Shown here piece by piece: positions 11,799-19,243 of a stretch of DNA of 64,000 nucleotides. The DNA is taken from contig JAUCDD010000025.1 of assembly GCA_034675505.1 (NCBI GenBank), forward strand, positions 558,001 to 622,000, in the 5' to 3' direction. Position numbers and translations under genes: made by a program. The DNA is from Melaminivora sp034675505 (lineage in GTDB: Bacteria; Pseudomonadota; Gammaproteobacteria; Burkholderiales; Burkholderiaceae_C). The notes under the pieces are model-generated. The model was not told the origin of the DNA and ran no database searches. It saw only the letters and a list, made by a program, of their open reading frames with translations. The first letter of the stretch is position 1; each line of letters begins with the position of its first letter.

Positions 11799-13579
11799 TT
11801 TTTGCCGCTTCCCCTGCGCAGCCAGCGTGCACCAGCGACTGCCCCTCGACCGGGGCGCGCGTCAAGTGCCTGCTGGTGGACGACGTGCCGGAGAACCTGA
11901 TCGCCCTGGAGGCGCTGTTGCATGGCCAGGAGGTGGACATCCTCAAGGCCGCCTCCGGCCCGCAGGCGCTGGAGCTGCTGCTGGTACACAACGACGTGGC
12001 ACTGGCGCTGCTGGACGTGCAGATGCCCGAGATGAACGGCTTCGAGCTGGCCGAGCTGATCCGCGGCGCCGAGCGCACGCGCCACATCCCCCTGATCTTC
12101 ATGACCGCCGGCTCGCACGACCAGCGGCGCCAGTTCCGCGGCTACGAGAGCGGCGCCGTGGACTTCCTGTACAAGCCCATAGACCCGCACATGCTGCTGA
12201 CCAAGGCGCGGGTGTTCTTCGACCTGCAGCGGCAAAAGCACGCCCTGGCCTGCCAGCTGCGCCAGCGCACCGAGGAGCTGTACATCAACGAGATGTTCAT
12301 GGCCGTGCTGGGGCACGACCTGCGCACGCCGCTGTCGGCCATCCTGGCGGCCAGCGCCATGCTGCAGCGCCCGCTGGAGCCTGAGAAGGTGCATGCGCTG
12401 GCGACCAAGGCGCAGCAGGCCGGACAGCGCATGCAGTCCATGATCGAGGACCTGCTGGACGTGACGCGCGCGCGCCAGAACGGCGGCCTGGTCATGCTGG
12501 CCGCGCCCGGCGACCTGGGCGTGCAGGCCGAGCGCGTGCTGCAGGAGGTGCGCGCCACGCATCCGCAGCGCCAGCTGCTGCTGCGCCGCAGCGGCGACCT
12601 GCACGGCTCCTGGGACGGCGCGCGCCTGGGGCAGATGCTGGCCAATTTGCTGGGCAATGCCATGCACCACGGCACGCCGGGGCAGCCCGTGGAGCTGGAG
12701 CTGGATGGCAGCGCGGCCGGCGTCGTGGTGCTGCGCGTGGCCAATGGCGGCGAGATTCCGCCAGCCCTGCTGCCGCGCCTGTTCGAGCCCTTCCGGGGCC
12801 GCCAGGGCAGCCATGGCGAGCACCAGGGCCTGGGCCTGGGCCTGTTCATCGTGCACCAGATCGTGCAGGCGCACGGCGGGCGCATCGACACCGTGTCCGG
12901 GGATGGGCGCACCTGCTTCACCGTGGAGCTGCCGCGCGCTCCCGCGCCCCGCCCCCGGTTGAGCCGCGCCGGCGCCGGGCGCGGCGGGAGGGCGTCAGAG
13001 CGCGGCCGCGTCCTGCATCCCGGCCTGGATGCCGTCCAGCAAATCCTCCAGCGCCTCGATGTCGAAGGGCTTGTGCAGCACGCGCACCTGCGGGCCGTGG
13101 GCCGCGCCGTCCAGGGCGTAGCCCGAGCACAGCACGATGCGCCGCTGCGCATCGCCTGCCAGCAGCTTGCTGCACAGCTCGGTGCCGCTCATGCCGGGCA
13201 GGGCGACGTCGGTGACCACCAGGTCGGCCGGGCCGTGGTCGGCCTCGTGCTGCAAGGCCTGCTCGGCGCTGGTGCAGGCCACGATGGTGCGGCCGGGGCC
13301 TTCCATCAGCATGGCGATGGTGTCGCGCAGCTCGGGGTTGTCTTCGACGTACAGGATGCGCAAGGGAAACCTCTTCAAAAAAACAACGCCGCTCGGGCAG
13401 GACAAGGGCCTCCATTGTGGGCAGGAGGCGCCTGCCGCCCCTGTAGGACGGCAGCCCGTACCCGGGCGCCCGGTTGCCGGTCGAAACACGGCCCAGCCGG
13501 CGTTTTCCCACGGGATGCTGCTATGTTTTTTGCCGCCCTTGGCGACCGGGCCTGCAGCCGCCCGCACGCCTGCCTATAG
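11795..13579 (+). CDS. REC-HisKA-HATPase hybrid kinase with abnormal 3' extension
   Basis: A response-regulator/kinase hybrid. The receiver domain comes first (phospho-acceptor Asp74 in LLDVQMPEMNG), then HisKA with His174 (LGHDLRTPLSA) and a HATPase ending GLGLGLFIVHQIV...TVELP near residue 385. The GTG at 11795 overlaps the cheB stop (GTGA) behind a GGGAGGG ribosome site. After the kinase domain there is no stop in frame: about 200 further Ala/Arg/Gly-rich residues are read straight through the opposite-strand response regulator. One base fewer in the C5 run near 12953-12957 would end the protein at a TGA at 12959-12961, which fits family length, so an indel is the likeliest explanation. 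Confidence 0.8.
   Translation: MIFAASPAQPACTSDCPSTGARVKCLLVDDVPENLIALEALLHGQEVDILKAASGPQALELLLVHNDVALALLDVQMPEMNGFELAELIRGAERTRHIPLIFMTAGSHDQRRQFRGYESGAVDFLYKPIDPHMLLTKARVFFDLQRQKHALACQLRQRTEELYINEMFMAVLGHDLRTPLSAILAASAMLQRPLEPEKVHALATKAQQAGQRMQSMIEDLLDVTRARQNGGLVMLAAPGDLGVQAERVLQEVRATHPQRQLLLRRSGDLHGSWDGARLGQMLANLLGNAMHHGTPGQPVELELDGSAAGVVVLRVANGGEIPPALLPRLFEPFRGRQGSHGEHQGLGLGLFIVHQIVQAHGGRIDTVSGDGRTCFTVELPRAPAPRPRLSRAGAGRGGRASERGRVLHPGLDAVQQILQRLDVEGLVQHAHLRAVGRAVQGVARAQHDAPLRIACQQLAAQLGAAHAGQGDVGDHQVGRAVVGLVLQGLLGAGAGHDGAAGAFHQHGDGVAQLGVVFDVQDAQGKPLQKNNAARAGQGPPLWAGGACRPCRTAARTRAPGCRSKHGPAGVFPRDAAMFFAALGDRACSRPHACL
12995..13363 (-). CDS. single-domain response regulator
   Basis: A 122-residue stand-alone receiver domain: acidic pocket Glu7-Asp8 (LYVEDN), phospho-acceptor Asp52 (VVTDVALPGMSG), the switch Ser in VLCSGY and Lys in LHKPFD. 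I chose the TTG start at 13363 because an AAGAGG ribosome site lies 6 bases upstream and the domain begins there; the open frame continues upstream without resembling protein. It converges with the REC-kinase gene, whose reading frame runs over it on the other strand. It probably receives phosphate from one of the two neighbouring kinases; that is inference. Confidence 0.8.
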   Translation of the reverse strand: MRILYVEDNPELRDTIAMLMEGPGRTIVACTSAEQALQHEADHGPADLVVTDVALPGMSGTELCSKLLAGDAQRRIVLCSGYALDGAAHGPQVRVLHKPFDIEALEDLLDGIQAGMQDAAAL

Positions 13580-13621
13580 TGGTGCCCGACCCCTGGCCCT
13601 TCGATACCGGAGCCCCCCGAC

Positions 13622-15166
13622 ATGAACATTTCCCACTTGCTGGCGCGCAGCGCCCGCTTGCACGGGCCGCGTCCCGCCGTGCTGGCGGGCGAGCGCGTGC
13701 TGCACGACTACCGCACGCTCGGAGCGCGCGTGGCGGCGCTGGCCGGCCACCTGCGCCAGCACTGCGCGGTGGCGCCGGGCGAGCGCGTCGCGCTGTACGC
13801 CGCCAACTGCCCCGAATACCTGGAGGCTCTCGCCGCCATCCAGTGGGCCGGCGCGGTGGCCGTGCCCGTCAACTACAAGCTGCACGAGCGCGAGCTGGCC
13901 TACGTGCTGGCGCACAGCGGTGCGCGCGCGGTGTGCGCCTCTCCCGCGCTGCTGGGCGCGGCGCAGGCAGCGGCGGCCGGCGGCGGCGGTGCGCAGCAGC
14001 TGCAGCTGGGCGGCGCCGACTGGGAGCGCGCCGCCGCCGGCCCGGCGCTGGCGCTGGCCGAGCGCGCGCCGGATGATCTGGCGTGGCTGTTCTACACCTC
14101 GGGCACCACCGGCCGGCCCAAGGGCGTCATGCTGACGCACCGCAACCTGCTGGCCGCCACCATGGCCTATTTCACCGACGTGGACGAGGTCGATGCGCAG
14201 GACGCCATGGTCTACGCCGCGCCCATGTCGCATGGCGCGGGCCTGTACCACTACGCCCACATGCTGCGCGGCGCGCGCCACGTGATTCCTGAATCCGGCG
14301 GCTTCGACCCGGCCGAGCTGGCGCAGCTGGCGGCCGGCGTGGGCCGGCTGTCGCTGTTCGCCGCGCCCACCATGGTGCAGCGCCTGGTGGCGCACATCGA
14401 GGCCAGCGGCGCCAGCGCCGAGGGCTTCAAGACCATCGTCTATGGCGGCGGGCCCATGTACGTGCAGGACCTGCGCCGCGCGCTCTCGGTGATGGGCAGC
14501 AGGTTCGTGCAGATCTACGGCCAGGGTGAATGCCCCATGACCATCACCGCGCTGGCGCGCGAGCACATCACGGGCACCGCACATCCGCGCTGGGTCGAGC
14601 GCATCGCCTCGGTCGGCGTGCCGCACGCCTGCGTGCAGGTGCGCGTGGCCGGCGAGGACGGTGCCGGGCTGCCGCCGGGCGAGCTGGGCGAGGTGCTGGT
14701 GCGTGGCGAGCCGGTCATGGCCGGCTACTGGGGCGACGAGCCGGCCACGCGCCAGACCCTGCGCGGCGGCTGGCTGCACACCGGCGACCTGGGCAGCATG
14801 GACGAGGACGGCTTCCTCACGCTGCGCGACCGCAGCAAGGACGTGATCATCTCCGGCGGCTCCAACATCTACCCGCGCGAGGTCGAGGAAGTGCTGCTGC
14901 TGCACCCGCAGGTGGCCGAGGTGGCCGTCATCGGCCAGCCCGATGCCGAGTGGGGCGAGGCCGTGGTGGCCTTCCTGGTGGCCGCGGGCGCGCCGGTGGC
15001 CGACGCCGGCCTGGACGCCCTGTGCCTGCAGCACATCGCCCGCTTCAAGCGGCCCCGCCACTACCGCTGGGTGGCCGAGTTGCCCAAGAACAGTTACGGC
15101 AAGGTGCTCAAGACCGAGCTGCGCACCTGGGCCGCGCGCATGAACGAACCGGAGCCCCAGCCATGA
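13622..15166 (+). CDS. class I adenylate-forming acyl-CoA ligase
   Basis: A 514-residue ANL-superfamily ligase that activates a carboxylic acid with ATP and joins it to CoA. Motif A3 (FYTSGTTGRPKG, from about residue 156) binds ATP. YGQGECPM is A5, and WLHTGDLGSMDEDGFL plus LRDRSKDVIISGG form A7/A8. The catalytic lysine is Lys494 in NSYGKVLK. The substrate cannot be told from sequence; the nearest named group would be long-chain or aromatic acyl-CoA ligases. The ATG of the next gene overlaps its stop (ATGA), so both are expressed together. Divergent from the response regulator across a 258-base gap. Confidence 0.88.
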   Translation: MNISHLLARSARLHGPRPAVLAGERVLHDYRTLGARVAALAGHLRQHCAVAPGERVALYAANCPEYLEALAAIQWAGAVAVPVNYKLHERELAYVLAHSGARAVCASPALLGAAQAAAAGGGGAQQLQLGGADWERAAAGPALALAERAPDDLAWLFYTSGTTGRPKGVMLTHRNLLAATMAYFTDVDEVDAQDAMVYAAPMSHGAGLYHYAHMLRGARHVIPESGGFDPAELAQLAAGVGRLSLFAAPTMVQRLVAHIEASGASAEGFKTIVYGGGPMYVQDLRRALSVMGSRFVQIYGQGECPMTITALAREHITGTAHPRWVERIASVGVPHACVQVRVAGEDGAGLPPGELGEVLVRGEPVMAGYWGDEPATRQTLRGGWLHTGDLGSMDEDGFLTLRDRSKDVIISGGSNIYPREVEEVLLLHPQVAEVAVIGQPDAEWGEAVVAFLVAAGAPVADAGLDALCLQHIARFKRPRHYRWVAELPKNSYGKVLKTELRTWAARMNEPEPQP

Positions 15167-15828
15167 CCGCCACGATCCCCACGCTGCGCATCGATTTCGT
15201 CTCCGACCTGGTCTGCCCCTGGTGCGCCATCGCCTTCAAGACCCTGGAGCAGGTGCGCCAGCGCCTGGCCGGGGAGGTCGAGCTGGCCTGGCACACCCAG
15301 CCCTTCGAGCTCAACCCGGGCCTGGGGCGGGAGGGCGAGGAGCTGGTCGCGCACCTCGGCGCCAAGTACGGGGGCACGGCGGCGCAGTTCGAGCAGATGC
15401 ACCAGGCGATCGCCGAGCGCGGGCGCGCGGTGGGGCTGGTGTTCGATGGCCGGCGGCGCACGCACATCTACAACACCTTCGATGCGCACCAGCTGCTGTA
15501 CTGGCTGGGCCAGGAGGGCGCGCCGGGCCGGCAGCACGCGCTGGAGGGCGCGCTGTTCGAGGCCTATTTCAGCCGCGGCGAGAACCCCGGCGAGCCCGCC
15601 GTGCTGCTGCGCCTGGCGCGGGAGCTGGGCCTGGACGAGGCGCGCGCCGCGCAGGTGCTGGCCGGGCAGGAATTCGCCCCGCAGGTGCGCGAGCGCGAGC
15701 GCCACTGGCAGGCGCAGGGCATCCATTCGGTGCCGGCGGTGGTCATCGATGGCCGCCACCTGGTCCAGGGCGGCCAGCCGGCGGCGGTGTTCGAGCAGGC
15801 GCTGCGGCAGGTTGCGCAGCAGGGGTGA
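15163..15828 (+). CDS. FrnE-like DsbA-family oxidoreductase
   Basis: A 221-residue thioredoxin-fold protein of the FrnE/DsbA group. The redox motif is Cys18-Pro-Trp-Cys21, near the N-terminus, and the cis-proline loop is SVPAVVIDGRHLVQGGQP. There is no signal peptide, so unlike periplasmic DsbA it should be cytosolic. FrnE relatives act as disulfide isomerases or in polyketide and xenobiotic chemistry; HCCA isomerases share the fold. Translational overlap with the acyl-CoA ligase suggests a common pathway or condition, but no specific reaction is supported. Confidence 0.85.
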   Translation: MTATIPTLRIDFVSDLVCPWCAIAFKTLEQVRQRLAGEVELAWHTQPFELNPGLGREGEELVAHLGAKYGGTAAQFEQMHQAIAERGRAVGLVFDGRRRTHIYNTFDAHQLLYWLGQEGAPGRQHALEGALFEAYFSRGENPGEPAVLLRLARELGLDEARAAQVLAGQEFAPQVRERERHWQAQGIHSVPAVVIDGRHLVQGGQPAAVFEQALRQVAQQG

Positions 15829-15895
15829 TTGCGCTCTAGTATTGATAGCTGGAAGCGCTTTATTTACGCCGACTGAGGCCGTTTTTGGCCCAAAC
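15829..15895 (+). repeat. R2 GCTAT-type short repeat, copy a
   Basis: A degenerate copy of the R2 repeat: a TAGTATTGATAGCT palindromic head, a central part around GCGCTTTATTTACGCCG, and a TTTTTGG tail. It lies just after the FrnE-like gene. Other copies are near 19160, 25192, 29257, 36825, 41409, 54066 and 60712. Confidence 0.5.
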
Positions 15896-16010
15896 TCCTT
15901 CCCCCTCTGGGGGAGGGCGGGGATGGGGGCCGCGCGCTCCATAGCGCCGGTGGTCGCGTGCCGGCGTCGCCGGCCCCACCCCAGCCCTCCCCCAGAGGGG
16001 GAGGGAGCAA
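15896..16010. repeat. R1 long palindromic repeat, copy A
   Basis: A 115-base inverted repeat whose arms read TCCCCCTCTGGGGGAGGGCG and its near-complement CCCTCCCCCAGAGGGGGAG, each followed inward by GGGGATGGGGGCC or its complement. It fills the gap between two converging genes. A degraded GA-rich relic (CCCAGAGGGAGAAGGAGG) follows at 16040-16060. Folded in RNA it could work as a terminator-like stem, but there is no U-run. Confidence 0.8.
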
Positions 16011-16067
16011 AGCCGGCGGGCGCCAGGCTTGTCTTCCTCTCCCAGAGGGAGAAGGAGGAAGAGGGGG

Positions 16068-16565
16068 CTACTTGACCGGGATGGGCAGCTCGCGCGGCAC
16101 GGGCACGGCCGAGAGGCTGTTTTGCGGCGAGCCGTCGATCAGCTTGTCCGAGTACGACAGGTACACCAGCGCGTTGCGCTGCGCGTCCACCATGCGCACC
16201 ACGCGCAGGCGCTTGAACAAAATCGACATGCGCTCGGAAAAGACCTGCTGCTGGCGCGGCAGCGGCTTGTCGAAGCCGATGGGGCCGACCTGGCGGCAGG
16301 CGATCGAGGCCTCGGCGCGGTCCTCGGCCAGGCCCAGCGTGCCCTTGATGCCGCCGGTGCGCGCGCGCGAGACGTAGCAGGTCACGCCCGCCACCGCCGG
16401 GTCGTCGTAGGCCTCGACGACGATGTCGTGGTCGCGGCCCAGCCACTGGAAGGCGGTGTCCACGCTGCCGATGCGCTCGGACTGCGCCGCGCAGGTGGCG
16501 CTGGCCAGCAGGGCCAGGGCGGCGGCGGCCAGCGGGCGCGAGAAGGCGGTGCGCGCGGCCCTCAT
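16068..16565 (-). CDS. creA: CreA family protein
   Basis: A 165-residue CreA-type periplasmic protein of unknown function. A Sec signal peptide is visible (FSRPLAAAALALLASATCAAQ). The mature part contains the family's ICYVSxxKTGG-like block (VTCYVSRARTGGIKGTLGLAEDRAEASIACRQVG) and ends YSDKLIDGSPQNSLSAVPV. The ATG overlaps the cphA stop, so it is probably translated from the same message as the cyanophycin synthetases, although no functional link is known. It converges on the FrnE-like gene across repeats R2a and R1A. Confidence 0.88.
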   Translation of the reverse strand: MRAARTAFSRPLAAAALALLASATCAAQSERIGSVDTAFQWLGRDHDIVVEAYDDPAVAGVTCYVSRARTGGIKGTLGLAEDRAEASIACRQVGPIGFDKPLPRQQQVFSERMSILFKRLRVVRMVDAQRNALVYLSYSDKLIDGSPQNSLSAVPVPRELPIPVK

Positions 16566-19153
16566 GCCCGCACCCCGGCTGCTGCGGCTTCGGCGCAGCG
16601 GCGCGTCAGGTGCTCCAGCGCTTCTTCTACCTGGTCCACCAGCACCAGGCACAGATCGCCCGGCGCCAGGCGCGCCAGCGCGTGGTCGATGGCGGTGAAT
16701 TCGCCCTGGATCTCGGCCACGTAGCCGGTGCGCGCCGCGCCTTGCAGGCCGGCACGCAGCAGCGCCAGCACCTCGCCGTCCTCGCGCCCGCGCTGGCAGG
16801 CGTCCTGGTACAGCACCACGTCGTCGAAGGCGGCGCCCAGGATCTGCGTCTGCTCGCGGATGTCCTGGTCGCGCCGGTCGCCGGCGCCGCTGATGACCAC
16901 GCTGCGCCGCGCCGCCGGCATGGCCTGCACGGCCTGCACCAGCGCGCGCATGGCGTCGGGGTTGTGGCCATAGTCGGCGATCACCGTGGCGCCGCCGTGG
17001 TCCATGACGTTGAAGCGCCCGGGGGCGTTGTCGCTGTCGTTCAGGAAGCTGGCCAGGCCGCGGCGTATGGTCTCCCACGGCAGGCCGGCGGCCCAGGCGG
17101 CGGCGATGGCCGCCATGGCGTTCTCGACCTGGAAGCCGATGCTGCCCGCGCGCGTGAGCGGGACGTCGCGCAGCGGCACGCTCTCGCGCCACGAGCCCTC
17201 GGCGGCCACGATGTGCTCGCCATCGACATAGACCACGCGCGCCCCCTGGGCGCGGTGCGTGGCCATGAGCGGGTGGTGGCGCTCGGCGGCGAAGTAGATC
17301 ACCTTGCCCGGGCAGACGGCAGCCATGGCGGCCACCAGCGGGTCGGCGGCGTTCAGCACCGCCCAGCCGCCGGGCGCGACGTTCTGCACGATCACGCGCT
17401 TGAGCACGGCCACGTCCTCCACCGTGTGGATGAAGTTCATCCCCAGGTGGTCGCCGGCGCCGACGTTGGTCACCACGGCCACCTGGCAGCGGTCGAAGCC
17501 CAGGCCCTCGCGCAGGATGCCCCCGCGCGCGCATTCCAGCACCGCGGCGTCCACCTCGGGGTGGAACAGCACGTTGCGCGCGCTCCTGGGGCCCGAGCAG
17601 TCGCCGCTGTCGATCTGCCGCCCGCCCACGTACACCCCGTCGGTGTTGGTCATGCCGATGCGCAGGCCGTGCGCGGCCAGCAGGTGGCTGATCAGGCGCG
17701 TGGTGGTGGTCTTGCCATTGGTGCCGGTGACGGCGATGAGCGGGATGCGCCCGTCCTCGCCAGGCGCGAACAGCGCGTCCACCATGGGCTGGCCGACGTT
17801 CCTCGCGCGCCCGAACGAGGGCGACAGGTGCATGCGCAGCCCGGGCGCGGCGTTGACCTCGACGATGCCGCCGCTTTGCTCCTCCAGCGGGCGCAGCATG
17901 GTCTCGCAGACCACGTCCACGCCGCAGATGTGCAGGCCAATGGTCTGCGCGGCCTCGACGGCGCGCGCGGCGATGTCCGGGTGCACGTCGTCGGTCACGT
18001 CGGTGGCGCTGCCGCCGGTGGACAGGTTGGCGTTGTTGCGCAGCACCACGCGCTGGCCCTGCGCCGGCACAGCGTCCGGGCCCAGGCCCTCGGCCGCCAG
18101 GCGCGCCAGGGCGATGTCGTCCAGCCGGATGCGGGTCAGCGCCGTGCCGTGGCCGCTGCCCCGGCGCGGGTCCTGGTTGACGATGTCCACCAGCTCGCGC
18201 ACCGTGTGCTGGCCGTCGCCCAGCACCTGCGGCGGGTCGCGCCGCGCGGCCGCCACCAGGTGCTGGCCCACCACCAGCAGCCGGAAGTCGTGCCCGGGCA
18301 GGAAGCGCTCGACCATGACCTCGTCGCCGTACTCGCGCGCCGCCGCGTAGGCCGCGTCCAGCTGCGCGCGCGTGGTGATGTTGACGGTGACGCCCTTGCC
18401 CTGGTTGCCGTCCTGGGGCTTGACGACCACCGGCAGGCCGACCTCGCCGGCCACCTTCCAGGCGTCATCGGCGTCCTGCACCGGCCGGCCCAGCGGCACG
18501 GGCACGCCGGCGGCGTGCAGCAGGCGCTTGGTCAGGTCCTTGTCCTGGGCGATGGACTCGGCCACGGCGCTGGTGGCGTCCAGCTCGGCGGCCTGGATGC
18601 GGCGCGCGCGCGAGCCCCAGCCCAGCTGCACCAGCGAGCCGCTGGTCAGGCGCCGGAAGGGGATGCCGCGCGCCACGGCGGCGTCCACGATGGAGCCGGT
18701 GGACGGGCCGATGCGCTCGTCCTCGTCCAGCTCGCGCAGCTGGGCGATCACGGCCTCGGCATCGAAGGGCGCATCGGCCAGCGCCGCCTGGATCAGCGCC
18801 CCGGCCTGCTCCATGGCCAGCCGGCCCACGGCCTCCTCGGTGTACTCGACGATCACCTGCCAGGTGCCGCGCTCCAGCGTCTCGTGCGAGCGCGAGAACG
18901 TCACCGGGCAGCCGGCCTGCGCCTGCAGCTGCAGGGCCGCCGCTTCCAGCACGTGGGCCAGCGTGGGCGCATGCTCGGCGCCGTGCGGCTTGAGCGCGCC
19001 GATGGCGGGAAAGCGCGCGCGCAGGCGGTCTTCGAAGCCGGGCAGGGCGGCGAGGTCGCCCTCGCCCGGCGCGCAGTGCACGACGGCTTCGATGGCGGTG
19101 CTGCGCGTCCAGAGGTTGGGGCCGCGCAGGGCGCGGATGCGGGAGGTCTGCAT
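16562..19153 (-). CDS. cphA: cyanophycin synthetase CphA
   Basis: An 863-residue cyanophycin synthetase, which polymerises aspartate and arginine into multi-L-arginyl-poly-L-aspartate, a nitrogen store. Three parts are visible: an N-terminal domain, an ATP-grasp domain (VVVKPQDGNQGKGVTV, IVEVNAAPGLRMH) that adds aspartate, and a C-terminal Mur-ligase-like domain with intact P-loop GTNGKTTTTRL near residues 474-484 that adds arginine. Length and motifs match active bacterial CphA. It lies 90 bases downstream of the paralogue cphA', with an R2 repeat between them, and overlaps creA. No cyanophycinase is encoded in the window. Confidence 0.95.
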   Translation of the reverse strand: MQTSRIRALRGPNLWTRSTAIEAVVHCAPGEGDLAALPGFEDRLRARFPAIGALKPHGAEHAPTLAHVLEAAALQLQAQAGCPVTFSRSHETLERGTWQVIVEYTEEAVGRLAMEQAGALIQAALADAPFDAEAVIAQLRELDEDERIGPSTGSIVDAAVARGIPFRRLTSGSLVQLGWGSRARRIQAAELDATSAVAESIAQDKDLTKRLLHAAGVPVPLGRPVQDADDAWKVAGEVGLPVVVKPQDGNQGKGVTVNITTRAQLDAAYAAAREYGDEVMVERFLPGHDFRLLVVGQHLVAAARRDPPQVLGDGQHTVRELVDIVNQDPRRGSGHGTALTRIRLDDIALARLAAEGLGPDAVPAQGQRVVLRNNANLSTGGSATDVTDDVHPDIAARAVEAAQTIGLHICGVDVVCETMLRPLEEQSGGIVEVNAAPGLRMHLSPSFGRARNVGQPMVDALFAPGEDGRIPLIAVTGTNGKTTTTRLISHLLAAHGLRIGMTNTDGVYVGGRQIDSGDCSGPRSARNVLFHPEVDAAVLECARGGILREGLGFDRCQVAVVTNVGAGDHLGMNFIHTVEDVAVLKRVIVQNVAPGGWAVLNAADPLVAAMAAVCPGKVIYFAAERHHPLMATHRAQGARVVYVDGEHIVAAEGSWRESVPLRDVPLTRAGSIGFQVENAMAAIAAAWAAGLPWETIRRGLASFLNDSDNAPGRFNVMDHGGATVIADYGHNPDAMRALVQAVQAMPAARRSVVISGAGDRRDQDIREQTQILGAAFDDVVLYQDACQRGREDGEVLALLRAGLQGAARTGYVAEIQGEFTAIDHALARLAPGDLCLVLVDQVEEALEHLTRRCAEAAAAGVRA

Positions 19154-19159
19154 GGGGTA

Positions 19160-19240
19160 CTTTCAGCCGTTTTTGGGTCAAAAAGGCCTGTTGCCGGCGT
19201 CTACAAACGAGATGATGCTATTGATTCAGTAGTAGCCGGC
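19160..19240 (-). repeat. R2 GCTAT-type short repeat, copy b
   Basis: Lies between cphA' and cphA. The tail GTTTTTGGGTCAAAAAGGCC, the CTTGCCGGCG-like middle (TGTTGCCGGCGTCTACAAAC) and the head GCTATTGATTCAGTAG are recognisable in reverse orientation relative to copies c, d and f. Confidence 0.6.
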
Positions 19241-19243
19241 GCG

